Positions 37,021 through 48,993 of a stretch of DNA of 64,000 nucleotides are shown piece after piece. The notes beneath the pieces are model-generated. The model had not been told where the DNA came from. It was given only the letters and a program-made list of their open reading frames with translations, and searched no databases. This DNA is from Janthinobacterium sp. GTDB lineage: Bacteria; Pseudomonadota; Gammaproteobacteria; Burkholderiales; Burkholderiaceae_D. How positions within the stretch are numbered: the first letter of the stretch is position 1; each line of letters starts with the position of its first letter. Position numbers and translations under genes: made by a program. The stretch lies in the NCBI RefSeq assembly GCF_009923995.1, contig NZ_RFSK01000007.1:89735-153734 (forward strand), read 5' to 3'.

Positions 37021-37300
37021 GGGCGAAACATATCACAAGTGGCCCGCGCCTGACGAGCGGGGCGGCCGCGGAAACCCTGGCGGGCTGTGGGTCTTGCCTT
37101 ACAGCATGGAAAATGTCCGCAATTTCTGCCATTTGTTTGTCATTAAGCTATTGTTATATGGCGCATTACCCCAACCATGTCGGGAACGCATGATAAAATC
37201 ATCGTCTTTTGCCATAGTCGAACTCCGTGCGGTGACACGATGCTTACCTCGTTGTTCCCTACCGAGCTTTTTTTAACGGCGTTTTTTCAAGAATTCAAGC

Positions 37301-40069
<2,769 letters not shown>

Positions 40070-40092
40070 GCCGGTGGTATCGGCTTGAAGAA

Positions 40093-40122
40093 AACGGAGA
40101 CTGCGGTCTCCGTTTTTTTTTG
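40093..40122 (+). terminator. secA terminator
   Basis: AACGGAGAC-TGCG-GTCTCCGTT followed by a run of T, 24 nt after the secA stop. Also lies at the end of the convergent hydrolase gene. Confidence 0.85.
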
Positions 40123-40144
40123 CCAGCCGCGCGTGGCCGCCCGC

Positions 40145-41545
40145 TCAGGGAAACGCCCAGTACTGCGGCGCCTGCGATGGTATGCCTTTCAGGCCGCCGC
40201 GGTTCTTTGCCCGCTGCCCCGTCTTGATCATGGTGGCGATGTCGGTCAGCAGGACGCGGTTGCTGGCGAAGTAATCATGGCCCATGAAGTTCATGATGAC
40301 GGCGGAGGCATCGACGAGTTCCATGCCGGGGATGCCGACGACGGGGCCGCGGATGTCGCCTATGCGGTCCCAGTCGGCAAAGTTGTAGGATGCGCGCATG
40401 GCCTTGTCGTTCGCGGACGCGTACAGGGTGGCGGGGAGCTTGAGGCTGGCGAAGCGGGGGGCGATCTGGTCGCGGAAGACGTCGGCATTGATGTCTGGCG
40501 CGGCCAGCACGACCTGCTTGAACCGGGGCAGCAGGTCGGGGCGTTTTTCCAGCAGGTTGGCCAGGGCCACGGTCATGGGACGGTTACCCATGCTGTGGGC
40601 GATGATGTAGATATCGGTGGCGGAGGAGTGCTCGGCGAAGTCGGCGAGGAAGGCCTGCAGGTGCGCCTGGGTCCATTCGGCGGAATTTTCGTCGAATTCA
40701 TAGCCGGCGAAAGTGCCTTTCGACGGCCAGCTGTAGAAGACGGGCAGGGCGCCGATATCGAGGTCGACCGCCATCTGCGCCGTGCGCCGGGCCGCATCGT
40801 CGAAGGAGTTGCTGTAGCCATGGATGTAGATGAAGGCGGCGTGCCGTTCCGGGGCTGCCCGTATCCTGGCCTGGACGGTGGCGAGAAAGTCCACCCGCGA
40901 CAGGCGTGTAACTCCCTGGATCAGCACATATTTTTGCGCATCGTCGCCGGCCAGGATGGCGTACCAGGGCGGCAGCGGCAGCTCGCCCGGCGCCCTTTTG
41001 TCGGGGATGCTCACCTGCACGCTGCCGTAGGTAAGATAGGGTGCTGCGCGGTTGGGCTGCCAGCCATAGTTGTTGTGCTCCGGCAGGTATTGCCTGTCGG
41101 TGGCGTAGTACACGGTGACTTGCGTGGCGCCGCTCTCCCCATTGGCCTTGACTGGCGGGGCGGCCTTGGCCTTGGCGTGGCCTGCGCCGCCAAGCTTGCC
41201 GAGGTTGCCGAACAGCCCGCCCAGGCCAGGCCATGAACTGCTCCAGCGGCTGCTTCCGGGTGGCCGAGCCGTGTCGCCGGGCGGCGGGACTGGGACTGCC
41301 GGAGGCGCAGGAGCTTGCGCGTCAGGACGCGGAGCATCCTGGGCTGGCGGCGCGTGGACGTCCGGCGGCGCAGTTACCTGTTCAGCGGGCGCAGGCAGGG
41401 CGGCGCTGTCGGCGGTGCCGCGCGGCGCCCTGCATGCCGTCAGCCCGGCTGACAGGCCAAGCAGACACAGCAAGCAAAGCAAGTGCGGCAGATATGAGCG
41501 CACCGTTCCCTTCCCTTGGCTTCGAAATGATTTGCCGTGCGCCAT
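40145..41545 (-). CDS. DUF900 alpha/beta-hydrolase lipoprotein
   Basis: A 466-residue predicted lipoprotein esterase. A hydrophobic leader ends in the lipobox LTAC (Cys about residue 38); a low-complexity Pro/Ala-rich linker follows to about residue 130; the DUF900 alpha/beta-hydrolase domain fills the rest. Seen in it: [30 protein letters not shown] (oxyanion region), and the nucleophile Ser in [11 protein letters not shown]. Substrate unknown; surface or periplasmic location inferred from the lipobox. Convergent with secA. Confidence 0.83.
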   Translation of the reverse strand: MAHGKSFRSQGKGTVRSYLPHLLCLLCLLGLSAGLTACRAPRGTADSAALPAPAEQVTAPPDVHAPPAQDAPRPDAQAPAPPAVPVPPPGDTARPPGSSRWSSSWPGLGGLFGNLGKLGGAGHAKAKAAPPVKANGESGATQVTVYYATDRQYLPEHNNYGWQPNRAAPYLTYGSVQVSIPDKRAPGELPLPPWYAILAGDDAQKYVLIQGVTRLSRVDFLATVQARIRAAPERHAAFIYIHGYSNSFDDAARRTAQMAVDLDIGALPVFYSWPSKGTFAGYEFDENSAEWTQAHLQAFLADFAEHSSATDIYIIAHSMGNRPMTVALANLLEKRPDLLPRFKQVVLAAPDINADVFRDQIAPRFASLKLPATLYASANDKAMRASYNFADWDRIGDIRGPVVGIPGMELVDASAVIMNFMGHDYFASNRVLLTDIATMIKTGQRAKNRGGLKGIPSQAPQYWAFP

Positions 41546-41700
41546 GACGTCTCCCTGGGCGCTTGCGCCAGACCCGCGATCATCGGTTCTTCCATCTTAG
41601 CGTCGCCTGGCGGCATGGTTCTGATAAATCGCAAGCCTGGCCATGCTGCCAGTCCGCTTCGACGCTGCCGCGCCCGCCGGGACTATTCACTTGCCGCATG

Positions 41701-41733
41701 TTCACCTGCGGCGCGAAGGCGCTACAATAGCGC
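41701..41733 (+). promoter_or_regulatory. argJ promoter with palindrome over the -10
   Basis: TTCACC (41701-41706), 16 bp, TACAAT (41723-41728). The -10 lies inside a perfect inverted repeat GCGCTA-CAA-TAGCGC (41719-41733), so a dimeric repressor bound there would block the promoter. Confidence 0.45.
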
Positions 41734-41761
41734 TTCCATTTTCCCTCGCAGAAGAACTCCT

Positions 41762-43000
41762 ATGGCCGTCAATTCTCCCAAGCCCTTCGCCGCCGACTTG
41801 AAAGCCGTCGCCGGCATTGAAATCGGTGTTGCCGAAGCCGGCATCAAGAAACCCAATCGCAAGGATTTGCTGGTATTGAAACTGGCGCCGACGGCCACCG
41901 TGGCCGGCGTGTTCACCCTGAACCGCTTCTGCGCCGCACCCGTGCAAGTCTCGAAAGCCAACCTGGCGGCCGTGACGGCTGGCGCCGCGCCGATCCGCGC
42001 GCTGCTGGTCAACACGGGCAACGCGAACGCGGGCACGGGCGAATCGGGCCTGGCCGACGCGCAGGCCAGCTGCGCCGCGCTGGCCGAGCTGCTGGGCTGC
42101 ACGCCGCAGCAAATCCTGCCGTTTTCCACGGGCGTGATCCTGGAACCGTTGCCCGTGCAGCGCCTGGTCGCCGGCTTGCCGCAAGCCGTCGCCGCACTGA
42201 CATCGGACAACTGGTTCTCGGCCGCCGAAGCCATCATGACCACCGACACGCAGCCGAAAGCCGGTTCGCGCAAGGTCACCATCGGCGGCCACGCGGTGAC
42301 CCTGACGGGCATCAGCAAGGGCGCCGGCATGATCAAGCCGAACATGGCCACCATGCTGGGCTTCCTGGCCTTTGACGCCACCGTCGCCCAGCCCGTGCTG
42401 GACCAGCTGGTGAAACAGGCGGCCGACAAGTCGTTCAACTGCATCACCATCGATGGCGACACCTCCACCAATGACTCGTTCATGCTGGTGGCCACGGGCG
42501 CCGGCAGCCTGGTCATCGACTCCATCGATTCGCCGCACTACGCTGAACTGGCCGCTGCCGTGACCGAACTGTCTACTTTTCTCGCGCAAGCCATCGTGCG
42601 CGACGGCGAAGGCGCCACCAAGTTCATGACCGTGACCGTGGAAGACGGCCGCAACGTGGAAGAGTGCCGCAAGATCGCCTATTCCATCGCCCATTCGCCG
42701 CTGGTGAAAACGGCGTTCTTCGCCTCCGACCCGAACCTGGGCCGCATCCTGGCCGCCATCGGCTATGCGGGCGTGGACGACTTGGACGTGGGCCAGCTGA
42801 ACCTGTACCTGGACGACGTGTGGGTGGCCAAGAATGGCGGCCGCAACCCGGACTACCAGGAGCAGGATGGCCAGCGCGTGATGCAGCAAAGCGAAATCAC
42901 GATTCGCGTGAAACTGGCGCGCGGCGATGCCACGGCCACCCTGTGGACGTGCGACCTGTCGCATGACTACGTGTCGATCAACGCCGACTACCGCTCATGA
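41762..43000 (+). CDS. argJ: ArgJ, ornithine acetyltransferase / N-acetylglutamate synthase
   Basis: A 412-residue enzyme that transfers acetyl from N-acetylornithine to glutamate, recycling the acetyl group in arginine synthesis. The self-cleavage site is visible: [18 protein letters not shown], where the Thr after Ala becomes the new N-terminal nucleophile of the beta chain. [12 protein letters not shown] and [15 protein letters not shown] are further family marks. ATG at 41762; the upstream in-frame extension is not conserved. Stop overlaps the ATPase gene. Confidence 0.97.
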   Translation: MAVNSPKPFAADLKAVAGIEIGVAEAGIKKPNRKDLLVLKLAPTATVAGVFTLNRFCAAPVQVSKANLAAVTAGAAPIRALLVNTGNANAGTGESGLADAQASCAALAELLGCTPQQILPFSTGVILEPLPVQRLVAGLPQAVAALTSDNWFSAAEAIMTTDTQPKAGSRKVTIGGHAVTLTGISKGAGMIKPNMATMLGFLAFDATVAQPVLDQLVKQAADKSFNCITIDGDTSTNDSFMLVATGAGSLVIDSIDSPHYAELAAAVTELSTFLAQAIVRDGEGATKFMTVTVEDGRNVEECRKIAYSIAHSPLVKTAFFASDPNLGRILAAIGYAGVDDLDVGQLNLYLDDVWVAKNGGRNPDYQEQDGQRVMQQSEITIRVKLARGDATATLWTCDLSHDYVSINADYRS

Positions 43001-43878
43001 CCAGCCTCGATCAATTCCTGATCCGTGCCGAGGCGTTGCTGGCGCGGGTGGAAGCGATCCTGCCGCAGGCCGCGCCCGCGCCGGACTGGAACAGCTTTGC
43101 CTTCCGCTGGCGCCGGCGTCCTGGTGCCGTGCCGTATCTGCAGGCCGTGGCCCACGTGTCGAACATCGCCTTGGATGACCTGCACAACATCGGCACGCAA
43201 AAGGCGCAGATCGAGCAGAATACGCGCCAGTTCGTCAGCGGCCGTCCCGCCAACAACGTGCTGCTGACGGGCGCACGGGGCACGGGCAAGTCATCGCTGA
43301 TCAAGGCTTGCCTGAACCAGTTCGCCGCTCAAGGCCTGCGCCTGATCGAAGTGGACAAGGCCGACCTGGCCGATTTGCCCGACATCGTCGACCTGGTGGC
43401 GGCCCGCGCCGAGCGCTTCATCATCTTTTGCGACGACCTGTCGTTCGAGGAAGGCGAGAGCGGCTACAAGGCGCTGAAGGTGGCGCTCGACGGCAGCATC
43501 GCCGCGCAATCGGACAATGTGCTGATCTATGCCACCTCGAACCGCCGTCATCTGATGCCGGAACGCATGTCGGACAACAGCAGCTACAAGACGGACGATG
43601 ATGGCGACCTGCATCCGGGCGAGACGGTGGAAGAGAAAATCTCGCTGTCCGAGCGCTTCGGCCTGTGGTTGTCGTTCTACCCGTTCAAGCAGGATGACTA
43701 CCTTGATATTGCCGCGCACTGGCTGGCCTCGTTCGGCTGCACGCCGGAACAGATCGTCCAAGCGCGTGGCGACGCCCTGCGCTGGGCCTTGCAGCGCGGT
43801 TCGCGCTCGGGCCGGGTGGCATGGCAATTCGCGCGCGACTATGCTGGGAAACTACCTGCGGGAAAACTGCCGCAATGA
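42997..43878 (+). CDS. DUF815-family AAA+ ATPase
   Basis: A 293-residue P-loop ATPase (COG2607). Walker [21 protein letters not shown] and Walker [15 protein letters not shown]; sensor region [14 protein letters not shown]. Biological role unknown; the family is often encoded beside argJ and mutT in betaproteobacteria. Translation is coupled on both sides: it overlaps argJ by 4 nt and mutT by 4 nt. Confidence 0.88.
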   Translation: MTSLDQFLIRAEALLARVEAILPQAAPAPDWNSFAFRWRRRPGAVPYLQAVAHVSNIALDDLHNIGTQKAQIEQNTRQFVSGRPANNVLLTGARGTGKSSLIKACLNQFAAQGLRLIEVDKADLADLPDIVDLVAARAERFIIFCDDLSFEEGESGYKALKVALDGSIAAQSDNVLIYATSNRRHLMPERMSDNSSYKTDDDGDLHPGETVEEKISLSERFGLWLSFYPFKQDDYLDIAAHWLASFGCTPEQIVQARGDALRWALQRGSRSGRVAWQFARDYAGKLPAGKLPQ

Positions 43879-44306
43879 GCGAGATGACATTGAATGAAAA
43901 AATCCAGCCGGTCGACGTGGCCGTGGGCATCCTGATGAAGCCGAATGGCGACGTGCTGCTGGGACAGCGCCCGGCCGGCAAGCCGTATGACGGCTATTGG
44001 GAGTTTCCTGGTGGCAAAGTCGAGCCGGGCGAAGCCATCTTCGACGCCTTGAAACGCGAGTTTGTCGAGGAACTGGGGCTGCATATCGACAGTGCCGAAC
44101 CTTGGTGCGGCGTGGAATATGTGTATCCGCACGCCCACGTGCGCCTGCATTTCTATATCAGCCGCGACTGGCGGGGCGAGCCGCAAAGCCTGGAAGGGCA
44201 GGCGTTCGCCTGGCAAGGCACGGTGGGCGTGGAGCCCTTGCTGCCCGCCACCATTCCCTTGCTGGAATGGCTCGATGAGGTGCGCCGGGAATCCCTGGCT
44301 GCCTGA
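43875..44306 (+). CDS. mutT: Nudix hydrolase, MutT (8-oxo-dGTP diphosphatase)
   Basis: A 143-residue Nudix enzyme that removes oxidised dGTP from the nucleotide pool. The full Nudix box is present, running from GGKVEPGE through LKREFVEELGL. GQRPAGKPYDGYWEFPGG precedes it as in MutT proteins. ATG at 43875 overlaps the ATPase stop; another ATG nine bases on is possible. Confidence 0.92.
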   Translation: MSEMTLNEKIQPVDVAVGILMKPNGDVLLGQRPAGKPYDGYWEFPGGKVEPGEAIFDALKREFVEELGLHIDSAEPWCGVEYVYPHAHVRLHFYISRDWRGEPQSLEGQAFAWQGTVGVEPLLPATIPLLEWLDEVRRESLAA

Positions 44307-44424
44307 GTCCGATTTGTGCCAGCATGCAGCCCATGCGCTGCGCTGGCGCAAACCTGTGCTGTCCTTCCCTTGTATCGCCGGTATTTTGCGCTACAGTGCT
44401 CTCATGACGCACTGGGGAATTCGC

Positions 44425-44634
44425 ATGCCGCTGACCCTGACCTTCACCGATACCGATGAACTGCTGCTCGCGGCGCTGCACAAGCGTGCCCGCGCGCATG
44501 GGCGCAGCATCGAGGAAGAGCACCGCGACATCCTGCGCAGCGCCTTGCGGCCTTTGCCGAAGCGGCCGCTCGACGATATTTTGCGCGGCATGCCCGACGT
44601 GGGAGCCGATGGGGACTTCGAGCGCCGCTCCTGA
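44425..44634 (+). CDS. FitA/VapB-like ribbon-helix-helix antitoxin
   Basis: A 69-residue protein: an N-terminal beta strand MPLTLTFTDTDELLL and helices LHKRARAHGRSIEEEHRDILRSAL form the Arc/MetJ-type RHH DNA-binding fold of FitA antitoxins. The C-terminal tail (PLDDILRGMPDVGADGDFER) would wrap the PIN toxin. GGGGAA before the ATG at 44425 supports this start over one at 44404. Six bp before the toxin gene. Confidence 0.82.
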   Translation: MPLTLTFTDTDELLLAALHKRARAHGRSIEEEHRDILRSALRPLPKRPLDDILRGMPDVGADGDFERRS

Positions 44635-44640
44635 GCCGCC

Positions 44641-45057
44641 ATGGGCGCTTACCTGGTCGATACGGATGTGATCGTTGCGGCACGCAAAGGGGCAGGTGCA
44701 CCGGCGGGCATTGCCGCTTTCTTCGAGCGGGTGGCGCCCGAGGCGCGCTACTTGCCGGTACAGGTGATCGCGCAATTGCGCGCAGGCATACAGTGCAGCT
44801 GGCGGCGCGAAGCATCCCTGGAAACGTTGGCCCTGGAAGGCTGGCTGGAAGCGCTGCTGGCCGATTATGCGGCGCGGCTGCTGGACTTCGACCTCGATTG
44901 CGCGCTCGTCTGTGCCCGTTTGCAGGGCCGTGGCGCCGTACAGGGTGTGGACAGGCAGATCGCGGCGATGGGCATCGCCTATGGCTTGACGGTGGTCAGT
45001 GGCAGGCTCGACAGTTTCGCGGCGCAGGGGCTGCGCCTGGAAAATCCGTTTCGCTGA
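44641..45057 (+). CDS. PIN-domain toxin (FitB/VapC-like) with Glu-to-Gln change
   Basis: A 138-residue PIN-domain protein, normally a Mg-dependent RNase neutralised by its antitoxin. First acidic residue D7 (YLVDTDVIV) and the later D104 (GVDRQIAAMGIAYGLTVVSG) are in place. The second conserved acid, the Glu of the usual AELRAG motif, is Gln45 (VIAQLRAGI), codon CAA at 44773-44775, one transversion from GAA. Loss of this metal ligand in VapC proteins usually abolishes RNase activity, so the toxin may be dead or weakened. Small but in good coding condition. Confidence 0.82.
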   Translation: MGAYLVDTDVIVAARKGAGAPAGIAAFFERVAPEARYLPVQVIAQLRAGIQCSWRREASLETLALEGWLEALLADYAARLLDFDLDCALVCARLQGRGAVQGVDRQIAAMGIAYGLTVVSGRLDSFAAQGLRLENPFR

Positions 45058-45060
45058 GGC

Positions 45061-45249
45061 TTATTGCGGCTTGTTGTCTTCGTCTGCCAGCGGATCTTCG
45101 AACGGGTCGGCGGCGGGGATCGTGTATTTTTCCTCGGCCCAGGCACCGAGGTCGATCTGCTTGCAGCGCTCCGAGCAGAAGGGGCGGTATTTGTTGGCTT
45201 CAGTCCATTCGACTTTGGCGGCGCAGGTAGGGCAGTTGACTACAGTCAT
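45061..45249 (-). CDS. yacG: YacG, DNA gyrase inhibitor / zinc protein
   Basis: A 62-residue zinc protein. Four cysteines C6-x2-C9 and C25-x3-C29 ([22 protein letters not shown]) form the YacG zinc site; the acidic tail [10 protein letters not shown] is also typical. YacG binds GyrB and inhibits gyrase in E. coli. Last gene of the coaE-zapD-yacG run, 11 bp after zapD. Confidence 0.94.
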   Translation of the reverse strand: MTVVNCPTCAAKVEWTEANKYRPFCSERCKQIDLGAWAEEKYTIPAADPFEDPLADEDNKPQ

Positions 45250-45260
45250 GGCAATTACAG

Positions 45261-46016
45261 TTAAAAATTACAGAGCGTGAGCTCGAATGGTACATCTTCT
45301 TCCAGCGGCTTGGGTTTCAGGTCGCCGCCCTGGGTGGTAAAACGTACCCATAGCATGTATTTGTTGGCGGAAATTTCTGGGATGGCACCACTGGTTTCAT
45401 CCAGGCTCAGGCGCAGCATCTGGTACACCTTGCCTTGCAGCATTTGCTGGTAGCTGCCGCCGCTGGCGATCAGTTTGACGGGGCCGCCGGAATCGCGCAG
45501 CAGGCGCAGCACGAGGGCCAGCGCATCGAAGAGGGGGGCCAGCGGGGCAAACCAGGCCTGGATATCGGCCAGGCGCTGTTCCGAGCTGCGTTTTTGCCAG
45601 GCGAAATATGACGGTAAATCGAATTCGCAGGCGCCGCCCGGGATGATGGTGCGGCCGCGGATGCTCATCAGCCATTCATTGTCGCGGATATTCTGCCCCG
45701 TCTTGCCCTGCGCCGCCACGAGGGCGCCACTGACACTGTCGAGTTCGCCCAGGATGGCGTCCAGGGTTTCCGGTTCCACGTTCGGATTGCTGCGGTAGCC
45801 CAGCAGGCTCTGGCGCTGGCGCTCGAGTTCCTGCAGCAGGTCCGATTTCAAATCGGCGCGGCCGGCCACTTCCAGCATGTCGAAAATTGTTGCCAAGGCG
45901 ACATGGTGTTGCATTGCATGCTCTTGCTGGATGAAGAACTTGAATTTGTCGTACAGGTCTTCCAGCCGCAACAAGGTACGTATGCGTTCGTTGAAAGGGT
46001 ATTCGTAGACAATCAA
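45261..46016 (-). CDS. zapD: ZapD, Z-ring cross-linking protein, TTG start
   Basis: A 251-residue FtsZ-binding protein that bundles protofilaments. Family marks: the N terminus [24 protein letters not shown] and later [20 protein letters not shown]. No ATG or GTG fits: the only start giving the conserved N terminus is a TTG at 46016-46014, with AAGGGA six bases upstream. Upstream frame has no family similarity. Length agrees with E. coli ZapD (247 aa). Confidence 0.94.
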   Translation of the reverse strand: MIVYEYPFNERIRTLLRLEDLYDKFKFFIQQEHAMQHHVALATIFDMLEVAGRADLKSDLLQELERQRQSLLGYRSNPNVEPETLDAILGELDSVSGALVAAQGKTGQNIRDNEWLMSIRGRTIIPGGACEFDLPSYFAWQKRSSEQRLADIQAWFAPLAPLFDALALVLRLLRDSGGPVKLIASGGSYQQMLQGKVYQMLRLSLDETSGAIPEISANKYMLWVRFTTQGGDLKPKPLEEDVPFELTLCNF

Positions 46017-46078
46017 AATAATTCCCTTAAGTAAGGACCTGCAAACAATCCCGTGATTTTGAACCAAGCGTCGACAAA

Positions 46079-46738
46079 TTACAAACGTTGCGACCCGATT
46101 CCGGCCATTCTTTTTGTAAATGCCAGATATAAATCGTGCAACTGGGCAATCTGCGGTGCCAGGGCCGCCAAATCGCCATTGTTGTCGATGACGTCGTCCG
46201 CCGCCGCCAGGCGCATGGCGCGCGTCGCTTGCGTGGCCATGATGGCTTTGACTTGTTCTTCCGATAATCCGTTGCGCGCCATGACACGCGCAATCTGCAA
46301 GCTTTCCAGGCAATCGATGACCAGCACGCGGTTGACCCGCTCCACCCAGCCGCCGGACTCGACCAGCAGGGGCACGGCAAAGATCACGTAGCTGCCCGTC
46401 GCTTCGGCGGCGGCCGTCAACGTGGCCTGGCGGATGCGGGGATGCAGGATGGCTTCCAGCCTGGCCTTGGCGGCAGGGTCGGAAAACACCAGCTCGCGCA
46501 TTTTCTTGCGGTCGAGGGCGCCAGCCGCATCGGCACAGTCGGGGCCGAATTCCGCCACCAGGGCGGGCATGGCCGCGCCATTCGACGCCGTCAGGCTATG
46601 GGCGATCTGGTCCGTATCGACGATGGACGCGCCCAGCGCGGCGAACATGTCGGCCACCGTGCTCTTGCCGCAACCGATGCCGCCGGTGAGTCCTACGCTG
46701 AAATAGGAGGCGTTTTGTATGTGCATGTATTTATCCAT
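46079..46738 (-). CDS. coaE: Dephospho-CoA kinase
   Basis: A 219-residue P-loop kinase for the last step of coenzyme A synthesis. Walker [28 protein letters not shown] and LLVESGGW in the CoA-binding and lid parts. An internal ATG 12 bases downstream is a possible alternative start. Between zapD and pilD. Confidence 0.95.
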   Translation of the reverse strand: MDKYMHIQNASYFSVGLTGGIGCGKSTVADMFAALGASIVDTDQIAHSLTASNGAAMPALVAEFGPDCADAAGALDRKKMRELVFSDPAAKARLEAILHPRIRQATLTAAAEATGSYVIFAVPLLVESGGWVERVNRVLVIDCLESLQIARVMARNGLSEEQVKAIMATQATRAMRLAAADDVIDNNGDLAALAPQIAQLHDLYLAFTKRMAGIGSQRL

Positions 46739-46747
46739 AGTGGCTGG

Positions 46748-47617
46748 TCAGCCGGCCAGGCCCAGCGTGAGCTGCGACAGGGGCGTGCGGTACAGCAGGG
46801 CGATGAGGCCCGCCGCGGCCAGGTAGGGGCCGAACGGGATCGGCTTGTCGCGCCCGCGTCTGGCGAAAACGATCAGGCCGATGCCGACCACGGCGCCCAC
46901 CAGCGACGACAACAATATCATCGTTGGCAACATGGTCCAGCCCAGCCACGCACCGAGTGCCGCCAGCAGTTTGAAGTCACCATAGCCCATTCCTTCCTTG
47001 CCTGTCGCCAGCTTGAAGGCCCAGTAGACGCCCCACAGGGCCAGGTAGCCGGCGGCAGCGCCGATGACGGCGTCCTGCAGCGGCACGAAGGTGCCGTTGA
47101 TATTGACGAGCAGGCCCGCCCACAGCAGGGGAAAGGTGAGGTCATCGGGCAGCATTTGCGTATCGGCATCGATGAAGGTCATGGCGATCAGCAGCCAGGC
47201 AAACACGAGCGTGGCCAGGCCCGTCCAGCCGCTGCCGAAATGCCAGATCAGCACGGCCGAGAGCGCGCCCGTCAGCAGTTCCACCAGCGGATAGCGTGCG
47301 GAGATGGGCGCCTGGCAGGCGCTGCATTTGCCGCGCAGCAACAGATAGCTGACGACGGGAATGTTTTCCATGGCCGTGATGCGGTGGCCGCAGGCGGTGC
47401 AGTTCGAGTGCGGCAGCATCAGGTTGTAGCGGTCCGTGTGCGGCAGCGGCTGGCCGCTTTCTTCCGCCACGTAATTGTCGGAGTCGCGCTGCATCATCTT
47501 CGGCATGCGGTGGATCACCACATTCAGGAAGCTGCCGACGATCAGGCCGAACAGGGCGGCGACGAGGGCGACAGGCAGATTGCCGGGCGCGGCGAACAAC
47601 AGGGTATCTTGCAGCAT
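46748..47617 (-). CDS. pilD: PilD, prepilin peptidase / N-methylase
   Basis: A 289-residue polytopic aspartic protease that cleaves and methylates type IV prepilins and pseudopilins. Two CxxC pairs (SNCTACGH and GKCSACQAP) bind zinc in the cytoplasmic loop. The catalytic aspartates are in FIDADTQMLPDDLT and GMGYGDFKLLAALGAWLG. Start MLQDTLLF chosen for the family N terminus; no strong ribosome site is seen. Confidence 0.95.
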   Translation of the reverse strand: MLQDTLLFAAPGNLPVALVAALFGLIVGSFLNVVIHRMPKMMQRDSDNYVAEESGQPLPHTDRYNLMLPHSNCTACGHRITAMENIPVVSYLLLRGKCSACQAPISARYPLVELLTGALSAVLIWHFGSGWTGLATLVFAWLLIAMTFIDADTQMLPDDLTFPLLWAGLLVNINGTFVPLQDAVIGAAAGYLALWGVYWAFKLATGKEGMGYGDFKLLAALGAWLGWTMLPTMILLSSLVGAVVGIGLIVFARRGRDKPIPFGPYLAAAGLIALLYRTPLSQLTLGLAG

Positions 47618-47723
47618 GGTGATTTGTCTGAGGTGAAGATTGTTGCCGCGCAAACATTGCCTGGCACTGCCGCAGTGTAAAACATCCGTCACCACATGGG
47701 GACGTTTTGCATGGTGCGACCTG

Positions 47724-48920
47724 TCAAATGACGGCGCCCAGCTTAAAAATCGGCAAATACAAGGCAATGACGAGCGAGCCGACCAGCACGCCCAGCACCA
47801 CCATCAGCGCCGGTTCCAGCAGCGAAGCGAGCACGGCGACGGTCGCTTCGATCTCCGCTTCGACGATGTCGGACGCGCGCGACAGCATGGCGTCGAGCGC
47901 GCCCGATTCCTCGCCGATCAGGGTCAGCTGGGTCAGCAGCGGGGGAAACACGCCGCTGTGCTCCATGGCCAGGGCCAGGCTGCCGCCGGCGCGGATTTCG
48001 CGGTCGATCCGGATCGTCGCTTCCCGGTACAGCGCATGGCCGGCGGCAGCGCCCACCAGGCCGAGCGAGTCGAGCAGCGGCACGCCGGCGGCAAACATGG
48101 CGGCCAGGGTGCGTGTCCAGCGGGCGATCGCCGCCTTGCGCAGGAGCGGGCCGAACAGGGGCAGACGCAGCGCCTGCACTTGTGCATGGCGCCGCAGGGC
48201 GGGAGAGCGGCGCCAGGCCACGCGCAGCAGCACGCCGGCCAGCACCAGCACTGCCAGCAAGGCCAGCCAGTAGCGGACAAAGAAGGCGGATACACCCATG
48301 ACGACCAGCGTCGGCAGCGGCAAGGGGGCGCCGAAGCTGTCGAAGACCTGGCGGAAGGCGGGCACGACCACGCTCAGGATGATGGCCGTGACAACGATGG
48401 CGACGAGCACGATGACCAGCGGATACATCAGCGCGCCGCGCACCTGCCGCCGCAGGGCAATGGCTTTTTCCTGGTGCGTGGCCAGGCGCGCCAGCAATTC
48501 CTGCACGATGCCTGCCTGTTCCCCGGCCGCCAGCAGGTTGCAATACAGCTCGTCGAACAGCAGGGGGAACTGGCGAAATGCCTGTTGCAGGCTGCTGCCC
48601 GCTTCGATGTCGTGGCGCAAGTCGCGCATCAGCTCCGTGATGGCGGGCTTGGCGTGGCCCTTGCCGGCGATGTCGAAGGCGTGCAGCAGCGGCACGCCGG
48701 CCGCCATCATGGTCGACAGCTGGCGCGTGAACAGGGCGATATCCTTGTGCGTGATGGCCTTGCCCGGCCCGGCGCGGGCGACCTTGACCTTGCTGGCCAG
48801 GATGCCCTGGCGCCGCAGGGCCATGCCGGCAGCGGCGGCATCGGCGGCGCGCACGATGCCATCGACCGTCTTGCCATGCCGGTCCGTTCCCTTCCATGCA
48901 AACCGCCGCTCGGCCGCCAT
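47724..48920 (-). CDS. pilC: PilC, type IV pilus inner-membrane platform protein
   Basis: A 398-residue T2SSF-family protein: two related cytoplasmic four-helix domains (about 60-185 and 265-385; FTRQLSTMMAAGVPLL and WTRTLAAMFAAGVPLL) with membrane segments after each. It anchors the pilus assembly ATPases. AGGAGG five bases before the ATG. In most Burkholderiales pilB precedes pilC; here an MFS exporter gene sits in that place instead. Confidence 0.94.
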   Translation of the reverse strand: MAAERRFAWKGTDRHGKTVDGIVRAADAAAAGMALRRQGILASKVKVARAGPGKAITHKDIALFTRQLSTMMAAGVPLLHAFDIAGKGHAKPAITELMRDLRHDIEAGSSLQQAFRQFPLLFDELYCNLLAAGEQAGIVQELLARLATHQEKAIALRRQVRGALMYPLVIVLVAIVVTAIILSVVVPAFRQVFDSFGAPLPLPTLVVMGVSAFFVRYWLALLAVLVLAGVLLRVAWRRSPALRRHAQVQALRLPLFGPLLRKAAIARWTRTLAAMFAAGVPLLDSLGLVGAAAGHALYREATIRIDREIRAGGSLALAMEHSGVFPPLLTQLTLIGEESGALDAMLSRASDIVEAEIEATVAVLASLLEPALMVVLGVLVGSLVIALYLPIFKLGAVI

Positions 48921-48993
48921 GTGCGCCTCCTGCCGTCACGGTAGCAGGGTCAGGTGAAAGCGCCAGCTGCGGCAGGGGCAGGCTTGATCTGGC

